A stretch of 47,508 nucleotides of DNA from Candidatus Thorarchaeota archaeon (GTDB taxonomy: Archaea > Asgardarchaeota > Thorarchaeia > Thorarchaeales > Thorarchaeaceae). Below, piece by piece: positions 1-9,646 of the stretch. The position numbers were made by a program, and so were the translations under genes. A model generated the notes under the pieces. The model did not search any database. It was not told the origin of the DNA and saw nothing but the letters and a program-made list of their open reading frames with translations. Every line of letters starts with the position of its first letter. Positions within the stretch are counted from its first letter, which is position 1. The stretch covers positions 1-47,508 of the forward strand of contig JAEOUG010000060.1 in assembly GCA_016839445.1 (NCBI GenBank). The letters are read 5' to 3'.

Positions 1-249
1 CCAGATGAGAGCAACACAATATTCGGATTCAATCTCGAATCTGATGGCGACATAGGCTGTCATGACGTAGCGCTCTTCCTGAACGAATCCGATATTGCTG
101 TGAGGAGTGGTTTGATCTGCGCGCATCCACTAGTTGAGTCAATTGCAGGAAGCGGTCTTGTCCAAGCTTCCATTCATGTCTACAATACAATCGCTGATAT
201 CGATAGGCTCTGCGACACACTCGGTATTATTGTGCGCGACTTTCTTTGA
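1..249 (+). CDS. Cysteine desulfurase, SufS/CsdA type, C-terminal fragment
   Basis: Frame 1 is open from the window edge to a TGA at 247-249, giving the last 82 residues of a PLP-dependent class V aminotransferase. The segment RSGLICAHPL corresponds to the R-x-G-x-x-C-x-x-P loop of group II (SufS-like) desulfurases, whose Cys carries the persulfide taken from L-cysteine for Fe-S cluster or thio-modification supply. It is followed by SIHVYNTIADIDRL, the usual C-terminal strand and helix of the fold. The N-terminus and the PLP lysine lie outside the window. The stop is 3 bp from the stop of the convergent membrane protein gene. Family assignment rests on these C-terminal motifs only. Confidence 0.8.
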   Translation, partial: PDESNTIFGFNLESDGDIGCHDVALFLNESDIAVRSGLICAHPLVESIAGSGLVQASIHVYNTIADIDRLCDTLGIIVRDFL

Positions 250-252
250 GGA

Positions 253-513
253 CTAGCTGAACATGAAGATGGGAGGGTAGAAGACGAAGTACTGGACAAC
301 AACAGCCAGTAGTACACCACCAAACACAAGTCCCTTGCCCCTTTTTGCATTCACATCCGTTAGCCAGAGAATGGCACCGACTAGTACGACCATGAAGGCC
401 GATATGTTACCCAAGAAGATCAAGAAGCCCCATATTTCTGCGAAGTACTGTGCAATGAGATTGGCGAAGTCTGTCAGTGGACTGAGTTGAACCACAGAGT
501 GCATAAGCCTCAC
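253..513 (-). CDS. Small membrane protein with two predicted transmembrane helices
   Basis: This 86-residue protein has no recognised family. Two hydrophobic stretches stand out, about residues 27-50 (IWGFLIFLGNISAFMVVLVG and beyond) and 63-82 (GLVFGGVLLAVVVQYFVFYP). They are joined by a short charged loop with VNAKRGKGL, a positive-inside signal. It lies downstream of glmS on the same strand with a 34-bp gap, so it may be co-transcribed. It could start at Met1 or Met4. Length, hydrophobicity and tight packing between two genes argue that it is real, but its function cannot be told. Confidence 0.6.
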   Translation of the reverse strand: MRLMHSVVQLSPLTDFANLIAQYFAEIWGFLIFLGNISAFMVVLVGAILWLTDVNAKRGKGLVFGGVLLAVVVQYFVFYPPIFMFS

Positions 514-547
514 ATACTTCCTGACCAGTGCTGAGAATATAAGGCCG

Positions 548-2371
548 TCAAAGAACAGTGACTGATTTCGCTAGATTTCGTGGTTTGTCAGGATCGTAAC
601 CCTTCTTCACGGCCATGTAGTAGCTGAAGAGCTGCAGGGGCACAACGAAAGCCATCGTGCTGAACTCAGGTTCCACACTCTCTGGAACAATGAAGACGTC
701 ATCAGACAGTGTCCTAAGCTCCTCGTCATTGCGCTCGATGACTGCCACAATTCGAGCACCTCTGGCCTTCATCTCCATGATATTGCCAATAAGGCGATTC
801 CGAGTTTCATCCTTGGGCGCCACGAATATCACAGGATAGCCGTCTTGGACTAGGGCAATGGGGCCATGCTTCGATTCACCCGCAGAGTAAGCTTCCGCAT
901 GATTGTAGGCAATCTCTTTCAGCTTCAGCGCACCCTCTTCAGCAGTGGCAATCGAGATTCCCCTGCCCAAGAAGAGAAGACTCGGCGCATCATAGAGCAT
1001 CTGAGCCAGCCTTCTGGCCGGTTCCTCGTTCCTTGATATTATCTCCGAAATGATACTTGGCATGGTTTCAAGAGCCGCTCTCTTCTTCTGTAATGCTTCC
1101 CTCTTCCTATGACCCGATTTCTCACCGACCGCCAATACAAGAAGCCCCAGAGCGGTCAACTGCACCATGAACGTCTTAGTGGCAGCAACGCCAATCTCTG
1201 GTCCTGCTTGTGTGATGATTGTATGATCCGCAAGCCTTGTCACAGAGCTTCCTACAACGTTCGTGATGGCTACAACTTTTACTCCGAACCGTTTGGCGTA
1301 CTTAATCGCGCTTATGGTGTCTGTTGTTTCTCCTGATTGTGTAATAGCAATAATACAGTCCTTCTCACTTAATGCATCACACACTGTATCTGAGAAGTCG
1401 CTCGCCAATTCAAAGGTTGGCACGATCCCTGTGAGTGATGTGAACATGTGCCTCCCAGATATTGCAGCATGCCCTGATGTGCCCATTGCCAACAGATACA
1501 CTCTGTCACATGATTTCACAATCTCGGCTGCCTCCTCTATTACCTCCGCCCGTAATCGTAGAGTGTTCCTTATGGCATCAGGCTGTTCATGTATTTCCTT
1601 CAACATGAAGTGCGGGTAGCCGCTTTTCTGAGCTTGGTCTGCCGTCCAGCTAATCTTGATTGGTTCTCTTTCTATTCTAGCCCGCTTGTCAAGCTTCTCA
1701 ATCTTCACATCATCTGGTGTTATCGACGCAATCTCACCGTCGAGAAGAAGTATCATGTCGTTTGTCATTGGTAGAAAGGCAGGTATATCCGATGAGACAT
1801 AGTTTGCTCCTTGCTTCTGCCCGATGACCAAAGGATTACCATCTCTCGTACAGACTATCTTCTCTGGATCCGAAGTAGACATCGCTACAATAGCATAGGT
1901 TCCTTCAATTCGATCAGTGACCAGCCTCAGAGCATCCTCCAAATCCATTCCGGTCTTCATCGCATCCTCAAGCATGTGTGGAATCACTTCGGTGTCCGTT
2001 TCTGATTCGAAGTGGTGTCCTTTCTCAGCGAGCTCCTTACGAAGTTCCATGAAATTGTCTATCACACCATTATGAACAACAGCAATCTTGCCACTACAAT
2101 CGAAGTGAGGGTGTGAATTGAACAATGAAGGAATTCCGTGTGTGGCCCAGCGGGTATGACCAATTCCTATGGAACCCGGCATGTCATCCAGGTTTAGTTT
2201 CCTATGCACTTCCTCAATCTTGCCCTTGTCTTTCTTGACATGAATCTCTCCATTGGAGATTGTGGTAACCCCGACGGAGTCATATCCCCTATACTCCAAT
2301 CGTTTCAGAGCTTGGTGTAGAAAGGATGCAACTTCACCTCGTTCCTGAACCACACCAATGATCCCGCACAT
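548..2371 (-). CDS. glmS: Glutamine--fructose-6-phosphate aminotransferase (isomerizing)
   Basis: GlmS converts fructose-6-phosphate and glutamine to glucosamine-6-phosphate, the entry to UDP-GlcNAc for surface glycans and N-glycosylation. At 607 residues it has the usual length. The protein starts MCGIIGVV, so Cys2 becomes the N-terminal nucleophile of the glutaminase domain after Met removal; RLEYRGYDSVG and GHTRWATHG follow as expected. Two SIS sugar-isomerase domains fill the C-terminal half (TSGHAAISGRHMF, SQSGETTDTISAI, GRGISIATAEEGALKLKE), and the end DKPRNLAKSVTVL is the family tail. No glmS-ribozyme-like leader was seen in the 83 bp before the gene. The uS10 gene lies upstream on the same strand. 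Confidence 0.97.
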   Translation of the reverse strand: MCGIIGVVQERGEVASFLHQALKRLEYRGYDSVGVTTISNGEIHVKKDKGKIEEVHRKLNLDDMPGSIGIGHTRWATHGIPSLFNSHPHFDCSGKIAVVHNGVIDNFMELRKELAEKGHHFESETDTEVIPHMLEDAMKTGMDLEDALRLVTDRIEGTYAIVAMSTSDPEKIVCTRDGNPLVIGQKQGANYVSSDIPAFLPMTNDMILLLDGEIASITPDDVKIEKLDKRARIEREPIKISWTADQAQKSGYPHFMLKEIHEQPDAIRNTLRLRAEVIEEAAEIVKSCDRVYLLAMGTSGHAAISGRHMFTSLTGIVPTFELASDFSDTVCDALSEKDCIIAITQSGETTDTISAIKYAKRFGVKVVAITNVVGSSVTRLADHTIITQAGPEIGVAATKTFMVQLTALGLLVLAVGEKSGHRKREALQKKRAALETMPSIISEIISRNEEPARRLAQMLYDAPSLLFLGRGISIATAEEGALKLKEIAYNHAEAYSAGESKHGPIALVQDGYPVIFVAPKDETRNRLIGNIMEMKARGARIVAVIERNDEELRTLSDDVFIVPESVEPEFSTMAFVVPLQLFSYYMAVKKGYDPDKPRNLAKSVTVL

Positions 2372-2454
2372 TCGCTTGCTTCCTCAAGGACAGAATGGAC
2401 TAAGCTTGCAGAATTGTGCAAAAAGCGTTTGTATTCTGTCACACAACTACTCTG

Positions 2455-2766
2455 CTATCCTGTCAATTCGATTTCGATATAGACTGAGTCGGGAATTCTA
2501 ACTCGCATTATCTGGCGGATAGCACGCTCATCAGCATCAATGTCAATGAGTCGTTTGTGAACACGCATCTCCCACTTGTCCCATGATTCAGAGCCTTGTC
2601 CGCAGGGAGTCTTCCTGGTAGGCACCAGCATCCTTCGCGTAGGAAGTGGGATGGGACCTGCCATCCGGACTCCTGTCTTCCGAGTTATCCTCTTGATTTG
2701 ACTACAGACACCGTCTAGGTGCTCTGTACTGGTACTCGAAAGTCGGATTCTTGCTCTCTGAGTCAT
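2455..2766 (-). CDS. rps10: Small ribosomal subunit protein uS10
   Basis: A 103-residue protein from [12 protein letters not shown] to [13 protein letters not shown] C-terminus (VYIEIELTG). The S10 core is clear: [50 protein letters not shown] and [18 protein letters not shown]. It is part of the 30S head. I chose the ATG at 2764-2766 rather than the longer frame to 2880 because uS10 proteins begin just before this strand and the upstream 38 residues do not resemble the family. In many archaea this gene follows EF-1alpha; no such gene is here, so it appears separated from that operon. It is divergent from the IPK gene. Confidence 0.95.
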   Translation of the reverse strand: MTQRARIRLSSTSTEHLDGVCSQIKRITRKTGVRMAGPIPLPTRRMLVPTRKTPCGQGSESWDKWEMRVHKRLIDIDADERAIRQIMRVRIPDSVYIEIELTG

Positions 2767-2916
2767 CTTGATTCCTCGATACAGATGGAAGCACTGGGAG
2801 CGCTCAAGGCTACCGACGAATCTGATGTGGATAAAAAGCTTGTCTTGTGAATGATGATTCCAGGAAAAAGGAACGTCCATAAAGTGGGGACTCCATCTGA
2901 TATCTGAGTGTAGACA

Positions 2917-3714
2917 GTGAAGGAGCTCGTGATAATCAAGCTTGGAGGGTCGGTCATTACTCGCAAGAAGCAGTCCCCTCCGACGACAGACAGAAGGAAT
3001 CTGTCAAGGATTGCCAAGGAACTCCAACAAGACCTCAGGCAGAAGCTGATAGTCCTAGGCGGTGGAGCGCATGGTCACCAAGCAGCTCATGCATATGGAT
3101 ACGGAGATCCGGCAACACCTTTGCCGCGTCTACTTGAAGGTGTGCCGAGAATACGCCACAGCATGTCTGTGTTGGCACTGGAGGTAGAAGAGGAATTCAA
3201 CAGACATGGAGCGAGAGTAGTCGTGGTTCCTCCCTTCACACAAGCAGTTGTAAGAGATGGAAAGGTTCTCGACTTTTCTCTCACAACGATTCAGAGGATC
3301 TTTCAGGCGGGCTTCTCAGTGATAACTCATGGTGATGTCTGTCTTGACGAAGATGGCGTCCCGTCCATCCTGTCTGGTGATACCCTCATAGCATACATGG
3401 CGAGGAATCTGGAATGCAGACAAGTCCTCATAGGAACTGATGTGGACGGAATCTATGACTCCAACCCAGAATCAAACAGGGACGCCAAGCTGATTCCAGT
3501 AGTGAACGCTGCAAATGCCAGTGAGTTGCTTGCGGGTGCAGGTCCTTCGGCAGGTACCGATGTGACCGGTGGAATGTCAAAGAAGCTCTCCGAGGTCCTT
3601 GAGATTGCACACAAACATACAGAGGTCATCATATTCAATCTGTCCGTTCCAGATAGGCTAGCCCGGTTATTGCAGGGAGAACAGGTGGTCTGCACAAGAA
3701 TCCTAGGTCAGTAG
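2917..3714 (+). CDS. ipk: Isopentenyl phosphate kinase
   Basis: Amino-acid-kinase fold enzyme that phosphorylates isopentenyl phosphate to isopentenyl diphosphate in the archaeal alternative mevalonate route for membrane lipids. The GTG start gives [17 protein letters not shown], with the glycine-rich phosphate site. [14 protein letters not shown] carries the His typical of IPKs, and [34 protein letters not shown] and [12 protein letters not shown] follow in family order. At 265 residues the length is typical. No other mevalonate gene is adjacent. Alternative members of the fold (carbamate or glutamate kinase) fit less well because of the HGH and HGDV motifs. Confidence 0.92.
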   Translation: MKELVIIKLGGSVITRKKQSPPTTDRRNLSRIAKELQQDLRQKLIVLGGGAHGHQAAHAYGYGDPATPLPRLLEGVPRIRHSMSVLALEVEEEFNRHGARVVVVPPFTQAVVRDGKVLDFSLTTIQRIFQAGFSVITHGDVCLDEDGVPSILSGDTLIAYMARNLECRQVLIGTDVDGIYDSNPESNRDAKLIPVVNAANASELLAGAGPSAGTDVTGGMSKKLSEVLEIAHKHTEVIIFNLSVPDRLARLLQGEQVVCTRILGQ

Positions 3715-3721
3715 GTTGGGT

Positions 3722-6700
3722 TCAGACAGCAGACGCCGCCACGTTGTCTTCCATTGTCAGGATTGTTAGATTGCTGGGGGTAATCGCATTGTCCTCAAGG
3801 TACTCCGCGGCGGTAAGGATGCAAATGACACGAACCGAGTCGCATTTCCTGCATGCGATATCATTATGCAGATTCATCAGTGTGCTTAGTTGCTGCTGGG
3901 TTGGGAATATGACGTACGAAGTACTTCCAACACAGAAATCGTAGTATCCGTGATCTCTCTTGACTTCTTGGCCTCGTTTCATGAACTCTACTTCGAATGA
4001 TTTGATTACACCTGCTTTCAAGTCCCTCAGCACCGAGGAGTTGGCAATCCAGAGACCCTTCTCAACGTCCTGAATACCGATGTCTTCTCCTATTCGAACT
4101 GCGGTCAGTACTTCGTCGGCCAGTAGCTCAGTCAGAGCACGCTTCCCTTCATCCTTCATTAGAGGCGCAGTCCTTCCCTTCACCGACTGAAGAGAGGTCG
4201 TTTCAATGAATTCGAGAATTGATTCCCAGAGAACTTGCCCACCAGACAGAGACACAAACTCTTGTATCAGTTCAAACCACAGCCTGATTTGCACCGCGCG
4301 GCTGGTGACCGAACCAACATCGTGCATTGCATCAAGTAATCCAAGGTGATGTGAATCCTCATCACACAACTGCTCAGGAGGTTCTTTCACATTCTCCAAT
4401 GATTTCGAAGTCGAAGAGAAGCCTTCCATCATAGATTCAATTGAGCTTGGAAATGCCGAAACAACAGTGACGTCCTCAAACTCGCTCTTGCTTCCCAGCG
4501 AATCCCGGAGTCTCGCTGCAGCCACACTCCCACGAACAACTACATAGAGATTGTTGATTCCGGTACCTAGATTCTCCATGCACTTCCGGATGTTTCTCAC
4601 AGCATCCCTCATCATTGAGGACTTGAGGTGTTCTGGCTGAATCAGTATCGCTCTATCAGTGAGAATCAAGTCAGGCATTCCAGAACCCGGCTCTGAAACA
4701 GTGACATCCTCCATGTCTTCAACGTAGGAGAGAATCCGATCAACAATCACACGTCTGATAGCATGAGGACTTCTACCTGGTAGTGTGTAGATAACGCCTC
4801 CTGGGACTAGAGAAAATGAGTCTCTCTCAATTGTGCCAAATGAAACTAGGTCATGAAGAACCTCTTCCAAGTCTTCAGTCGCCGCTGAAGAGTCCAAAGA
4901 CCGCAGGATATTCCTGATCTCGTCTTCAGTTGCCATCTCTGCTGAAGCAAGATGCGCAACAAGATGGTTTCCATACTGACCTAGTCGATCAAAAATCACG
5001 ACTCCGCTATCAGAGTCAGAGCTATCGTGCTCTATCGTGACCTTTTCCGTAGTGCGCACATCTGCTGATTGTGGCGAGGGCTTTGCTGCTTCTGCAACTA
5101 CCTCACGTACTGGTTCGGTGAAATCAAAGGGAAGCGTGGCTATCTCGAATGTTTCGCAGTGGGGTATTGACATGAGTGCCCTACCACGCTTGAGGCTAGT
5201 GAGGTATCTGCCCTGTTCTTCACTAAGGGACAAGAATCTCTCGCCTGTCTTACTATCATAGGGCAATCGAAAGATGATCTTCGTGGCTGTATTGGCAAGA
5301 ATGTTCGAGGATATGTTAGGTCTTGTGGATACAACGAGAACCCCTTGACCAGTGGCCCTCTGCAACATCACCATCGATTCTCCGGTGGTGACATCTGCGG
5401 CAGTGTTTCTGGTGTAGCTTTCAGGAACAAGATTGTTGGCTTCCTCAAGCACAACTACATGATGCAGTCCTTCGACAATCCCTCGCTTCATAGCATAGTC
5501 GAATATTCGTTTTGCTACCAAGTTGTAGAGCAGGCGTGCGGAGTCCATCCCTCCAATCTTCGCGACGTGACGCAAATCGAATACTACCCGTTTCGTCATC
5601 AGCTGTGCAAGATCTGTTGCATCACTTCCTCCCCCTAGGATCTTGCCCATAGGCGATCTCTTCAACACTTCTAATCTATTCAGAAGTGCATCGCGAGTCA
5701 GACTGCCCATGCGGTCTTTGCCGGACACTTCATTGATTGTGTCAAAGAGGACCTGAACCGACTTCCTCGTCCCGGGATGCGAAACTATTCTCACTATGCT
5801 TTCCCTGAGAAGCTTCTCCATTGCCGGTGAGAGATCCGACGCATCTCCCCGTTCTTTCAGAAGTTCTCTCAGCATAACGAAAGTTGAATGTCCTCCTATA
5901 CCATCAGAATCCGTTTCGGAATCGACCAACTCGATAGCGAAATCATTGTCAAGTCCTGGCCGGATGACCTTCACGTCACCAAGAGCCACCAAGTCTGAGT
6001 ATTCAGAACCCTTCAGATCGAATACCCACCAAGGGACATCAGTCTTCTCGCTGAGCTGCCTGATGATGTTCTTCACAACCGTGGTTTTTCCTGTACCTGT
6101 CGAGCCCAGAATGGCCACATGCTCTCTGAGCCAGTCTGTTTCAAGCCCTACCTCAAATAGAGTTCGACTCGCAAAGACCGCTCTACCCACGACGATCTCT
6201 TTTCCAACAGATTCTGGGGAGGGAACCTCAAACGATGGAACCTGTGAGGAGCTGATGGTTGGTAGTTTCTCAACAGGTGTATTCACAAAAGCAGCTACTT
6301 GGCTGCTATGCAGTTTCTGTTTTGACAGGTGTCTCCGTGCAAGAAGGGTGTACAGCGTCTTGCGCCTTATCTTCAGTGCCTCAACCTTGAGAGAGCTCTC
6401 TCCACCCCATATCGACACGACTACTGCTTTCATGGCCGCAGCCGTCCGAACACGTGTTGCTTCATCATCATCTATCACTGTGAAACGTACCGAGCAATCG
6501 AACCATCCTCCTTCCTCTCCAATCTCACCATATCTTGAGATTAGCTGCTTCTTCGTTGCATGATCCTTGAGGGATTCTTCGTTTCTTCTCTCTCGCGCCT
6601 GAATCGTTCTCCATTTGCTCTCAAGCTTCTTTGTTTCCCTTCCTGGCCCCGATGCCGAGAAGACACAACACATCCTAGCATTGTAGCCTTGCTTCAATAA

Positions 6701-7477
6701 CGTGGACACAAATGTGCCTACCTGCGAAGAGTCGTGGTGAGGAAGTACTCTAGGTTGCCCGGTCAGCGTCATTAGCGATACATGTCCAAGGGTGTACGAG
6801 TCAATCGAATCCACGGAGCCCGATTCCCCCTCGCTCATCACTATTGCATTTCGCAGCTGGTTGCCTGAGAGCATCTTCATCTCGACGGTGTTGAGTGAAG
6901 CAAGGAGGATTGCTTCAGCTCTGGTTGCCTCTGTCCTCAGTATCTCCTTCACATCTGCTGCTTCATTCGAGCTTGCTGTTATGAACAGCCTCAGGAAGGG
7001 CGCACCGTGGTCTACGCCTGCCTCAAACGCTATGGTGGCCGATTTGTCCAGACCGGATCGAAGGGCCAATAGCATACCGTCTCTGTATCTAGTCTTTCCA
7101 GTATCATCAACATAAACCGAACTAGGCACAGCCCCGATTTCGAGACAGCACGTTCCCAAGACACCGTGTTCTCTCCTGAGCATCAAGAAAGCGTCCTCCA
7201 TGTCCATAGACGGCTGTCCCAATGCCAGTTTCTGAAGTCCTGCCGTAATTCCTGAGGATACTGAAACACAACATAGGCCAATCTCAAGTGGAACCTTGAA
7301 GGGAAGGATGATGGACGGCAGGTACCCATACAGGGGCAGGAGATAGCTTGAAACTAAATACACTCCTAGCAGGACAATGCAGATGAACCAGCAATACTGC
7401 ATGCCTTTGACGAATCTACAGGACAAGAGGTAGAGTTTCAATCTAGCAAGTCTAGATGTCTTGGCACCTGAATCCAT
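3722..7477 (-). CDS. Large membrane-anchored HerA/DUF87-type ATPase with long unknown C-terminus
   Basis: A 1251-residue protein. Residues about 25-75 form two or more hydrophobic helices (YCWFICIVLLGVYLVSSYLL and a second stretch), so it is likely membrane-bound. A FtsK/HerA/VirB4-type P-loop domain follows: Walker A ILGSTGTGKTTVVKN near 455-470, Walker B VVVLEEANNLVPE near 670-682, then STRPNISSNILANTATKIIF, a sensor/arginine-finger region. The last 450 residues are not recognised; MPDLILTDRAILI followed by an E-x-x-K is only faintly nuclease-like. Such ATPases pump DNA or protein across membranes or work in pilus assembly. It is divergent from a surface-protein gene at 7672, and a secretion ATPase lies 2.6 kb further on, suggesting an envelope role. 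Confidence 0.85.
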   Translation of the reverse strand: MDSGAKTSRLARLKLYLLSCRFVKGMQYCWFICIVLLGVYLVSSYLLPLYGYLPSIILPFKVPLEIGLCCVSVSSGITAGLQKLALGQPSMDMEDAFLMLRREHGVLGTCCLEIGAVPSSVYVDDTGKTRYRDGMLLALRSGLDKSATIAFEAGVDHGAPFLRLFITASSNEAADVKEILRTEATRAEAILLASLNTVEMKMLSGNQLRNAIVMSEGESGSVDSIDSYTLGHVSLMTLTGQPRVLPHHDSSQVGTFVSTLLKQGYNARMCCVFSASGPGRETKKLESKWRTIQARERRNEESLKDHATKKQLISRYGEIGEEGGWFDCSVRFTVIDDDEATRVRTAAAMKAVVVSIWGGESSLKVEALKIRRKTLYTLLARRHLSKQKLHSSQVAAFVNTPVEKLPTISSSQVPSFEVPSPESVGKEIVVGRAVFASRTLFEVGLETDWLREHVAILGSTGTGKTTVVKNIIRQLSEKTDVPWWVFDLKGSEYSDLVALGDVKVIRPGLDNDFAIELVDSETDSDGIGGHSTFVMLRELLKERGDASDLSPAMEKLLRESIVRIVSHPGTRKSVQVLFDTINEVSGKDRMGSLTRDALLNRLEVLKRSPMGKILGGGSDATDLAQLMTKRVVFDLRHVAKIGGMDSARLLYNLVAKRIFDYAMKRGIVEGLHHVVVLEEANNLVPESYTRNTAADVTTGESMVMLQRATGQGVLVVSTRPNISSNILANTATKIIFRLPYDSKTGERFLSLSEEQGRYLTSLKRGRALMSIPHCETFEIATLPFDFTEPVREVVAEAAKPSPQSADVRTTEKVTIEHDSSDSDSGVVIFDRLGQYGNHLVAHLASAEMATEDEIRNILRSLDSSAATEDLEEVLHDLVSFGTIERDSFSLVPGGVIYTLPGRSPHAIRRVIVDRILSYVEDMEDVTVSEPGSGMPDLILTDRAILIQPEHLKSSMMRDAVRNIRKCMENLGTGINNLYVVVRGSVAAARLRDSLGSKSEFEDVTVVSAFPSSIESMMEGFSSTSKSLENVKEPPEQLCDEDSHHLGLLDAMHDVGSVTSRAVQIRLWFELIQEFVSLSGGQVLWESILEFIETTSLQSVKGRTAPLMKDEGKRALTELLADEVLTAVRIGEDIGIQDVEKGLWIANSSVLRDLKAGVIKSFEVEFMKRGQEVKRDHGYYDFCVGSTSYVIFPTQQQLSTLMNLHNDIACRKCDSVRVICILTAAEYLEDNAITPSNLTILTMEDNVAASAV

Positions 7478-7671
7478 GGACGAGTCCCTCTCATTCTCAG
7501 ACTAGAGCGGAGTCGAATCATTGTGTCATTGGCTTCCATAAGAACTCCCCTCGATGTCTTGAGATGCGGTCAGTACTGATAGGAGGTTAAATGACTGAAT
7601 CTCAACTCAGTAGGTGACTCGACACTAGTCCATTAGGGCAATTTGAGAATCAGCCTGCTGGGGATGGTCCA
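7478..7671. other. Divergent intergenic region between membrane ATPase and surface protein genes
   Basis: This 194-bp gap must hold both promoters. An AGGAGGTTAAATG segment at about 7581-7593 looks like a Shine-Dalgarno followed by ATG, but it opens only a short frame. No tRNA, repeat or strong hairpin was seen. Confidence 0.4.
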
Positions 7672-9633
7672 TTGAAAAAGCGATTCGTGATACTCTCTGT
7701 GTCCATTTTCATTCTACTCTCAATACTATCCACCGCACCACGGCATGTGTCGGCACAGGTTCCGTTTGTGGTGTGTCGAGGAGATGAAATCACGATTACA
7801 GTGACTTTGCTCCAGAATGGGACCTTTGGTGACCCAGTTGCCGACCAGGAGATTGAGATCTTCGATCAGACGTACAACGATCTCCTTGGACTCACAGAAA
7901 CCGATAGCTCAGGTACTTGTGAGCTTGCATGGCAAATCCCGATAGATCATCAACTCGGAATCACCACGATCAATGCGACTTTCAGAGGCAACTCCTCACT
8001 CTTCCTCGCGCCGTCATCAGTAACTACGGATCTTCACATAGTATCTGCCACTGAAATCCAAGTGAGCCATAGTTATGTTACGGCTGCTTCAGGAGACGCA
8101 ATCGAGATTCTGGCAAGGCTTGTCGACGATGAAGGATTACCAGTTCCCGACGAGACCGTTCTCATTCAAGTGGATAACCAGACAATCGCGTCCTGTATGA
8201 CCAACATTTCTGGGTATGCCAATTTCCTGGTTAGCTGCAACAAATCTTGGCTGGTATTAGGTGAGAACAAAGTCACTCTAGCCTACGAATGGAATCCGGT
8301 TCTTCATCTTGCTGGCTGCACGGATGAAGTGACCATCAATCTAATAGAAATCGAAACGACAATCAGTGAAGCAGGGGCCGTTCCAACGGCTGCATTACTC
8401 GACTCGTCCATTGAATACCTCTTGACGCTCTCAAGTCTTGAGGGTCCTGTATCCAACTCAGTTGTCAGGGTAATGCTCGATGGGAGCCAAATCGGGGAAG
8501 TACTCACGAATCACCAAGGCAACATCTCTGTTCACCTAGAAGTAGACACAAGATTCACACTGGGAAGTCATACCATAGGATTCCGCTATGATGGCTCTGA
8601 CCGATACTCGCCGAGCCAGATACACTTCCCACTAGTCGTCACGAGCTCAGCTCACATTTCCGTACAGATTCCTACTGAGATTCTGCTGAATACAGTTGCA
8701 GTATTTCAGGTGAATGTCACCGACAGCCTAGGCCGGGCAATCGAAGGGATTAGTCTGAGATTGAATGACACAGTTTCTGGTCTAACTACTACCGAGAGCC
8801 TCCCGAGTGGAGTAGAGAGCTTCACAATCGGAATACCAATTGAGGGAACCGTAGGGAACAGGACCATGTTGTTTCAGGCTCTGGGCACGGCCTTTGTCGA
8901 GGAGTCTGTTCTCCAAATCGTAATACGCGTCTGGCTTCGGCCATCCTTTGTACTGGACTTCACTAGCATCTTAGGATTCTCATCCCCGGGTCAGAATGTG
9001 GCAGTTGAGATACGACTGACAGATCATGTCACCAATCTCACCAATCGCGTGGTCCTTACCCAGATGGACGATGAACCACAGGATGCACTTGTCACCGACG
9101 CACGAGGAGTGCTCTGCCTCAGTTTTCAAGCGCCTGAAGCCGAGGGAGTCCACAGGCTCCACTTCAGATTCCTAGAGAATCTTACAAGATACGAATTAGG
9201 GACAGAATACAATTTCACTTTCACTGTGGCTCGCGCCATTCCCATAGTTGTCGTTCTTGAAGAATACGAAGTCATCTCTCCACTCAAGCAAATAAGGGCC
9301 CGAGTCTGTATACTTGGTCTCAATGGGTCGTTGATTGGTGGAGTGGACGTACACTTCTCATGGTTCTCCTTCACAATTGACTCCACAAGTTCCGAGATTG
9401 GCAGGATTGTCCTTCATCTGAGTCTTCCTAACCACGACGGGGTGTTCTTCCTTGTCTATTCTATAGACTCCACTGGAACAATCGCAGAATCTGATGGGGC
9501 TTTGCCAATCAGTGTAACAGGGGCGGAGCTAGCTGCAGCAGAAGGACTTGGCATTCCCACAATCCTGTTTGCACTCATGGTGTCAGTCATCGTCGTCGCG
9601 GTCCCAAGTGCCGCTCGTCGATTCGCTGTCTGA
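7672..9633 (+). CDS. Secreted Ig-like-repeat surface protein with C-terminal membrane anchor
   Basis: A 653-residue protein from a TTG start. It opens with a signal peptide (KKR, then FVILSVSIFILLSILST, cleavage near HVSAQ). The body is a chain of beta-rich domains of about 90-110 residues resembling bacterial Ig-like/invasin-type repeats, with recurring hallmarks (V-x-D-x-x-G-x-P-V, DSSG/DEEG turns, G-x-x-x-L-x-F-x-Y-x-G). Many N-x-S/T sequons suggest N-glycosylation. A hydrophobic helix near residues 625-645 (GIPTILFALMVSVIVVAVP) followed by AARRF anchors it. It is probably an S-layer-associated or adhesive protein. The second surface protein at 13502 has the same style but lacks this anchor. 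Confidence 0.8.
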   Translation: MKKRFVILSVSIFILLSILSTAPRHVSAQVPFVVCRGDEITITVTLLQNGTFGDPVADQEIEIFDQTYNDLLGLTETDSSGTCELAWQIPIDHQLGITTINATFRGNSSLFLAPSSVTTDLHIVSATEIQVSHSYVTAASGDAIEILARLVDDEGLPVPDETVLIQVDNQTIASCMTNISGYANFLVSCNKSWLVLGENKVTLAYEWNPVLHLAGCTDEVTINLIEIETTISEAGAVPTAALLDSSIEYLLTLSSLEGPVSNSVVRVMLDGSQIGEVLTNHQGNISVHLEVDTRFTLGSHTIGFRYDGSDRYSPSQIHFPLVVTSSAHISVQIPTEILLNTVAVFQVNVTDSLGRAIEGISLRLNDTVSGLTTTESLPSGVESFTIGIPIEGTVGNRTMLFQALGTAFVEESVLQIVIRVWLRPSFVLDFTSILGFSSPGQNVAVEIRLTDHVTNLTNRVVLTQMDDEPQDALVTDARGVLCLSFQAPEAEGVHRLHFRFLENLTRYELGTEYNFTFTVARAIPIVVVLEEYEVISPLKQIRARVCILGLNGSLIGGVDVHFSWFSFTIDSTSSEIGRIVLHLSLPNHDGVFFLVYSIDSTGTIAESDGALPISVTGAELAAAEGLGIPTILFALMVSVIVVAVPSAARRFAV

Positions 9634-9646
9634 AACCAGAATTCAA

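Noticed and set aside
2372..2454. glmS ribozyme or riboswitch in the glmS leader
   Set aside because: The 83-bp leader shows no matching conserved elements, and glmS ribozymes are a bacterial feature.
4600..4700. PD-(D/E)xK nuclease domain in the C-terminus of the membrane ATPase
   Set aside because: PDLILTD followed by QPEHLK has the wrong spacing in the last motif (E-x-x-K), so it is too weak to call.
5796..6563. 255-residue plus-strand reading frame
   Set aside because: It is an antisense shadow of the membrane ATPase; Ser-rich composition and no family resemblance.
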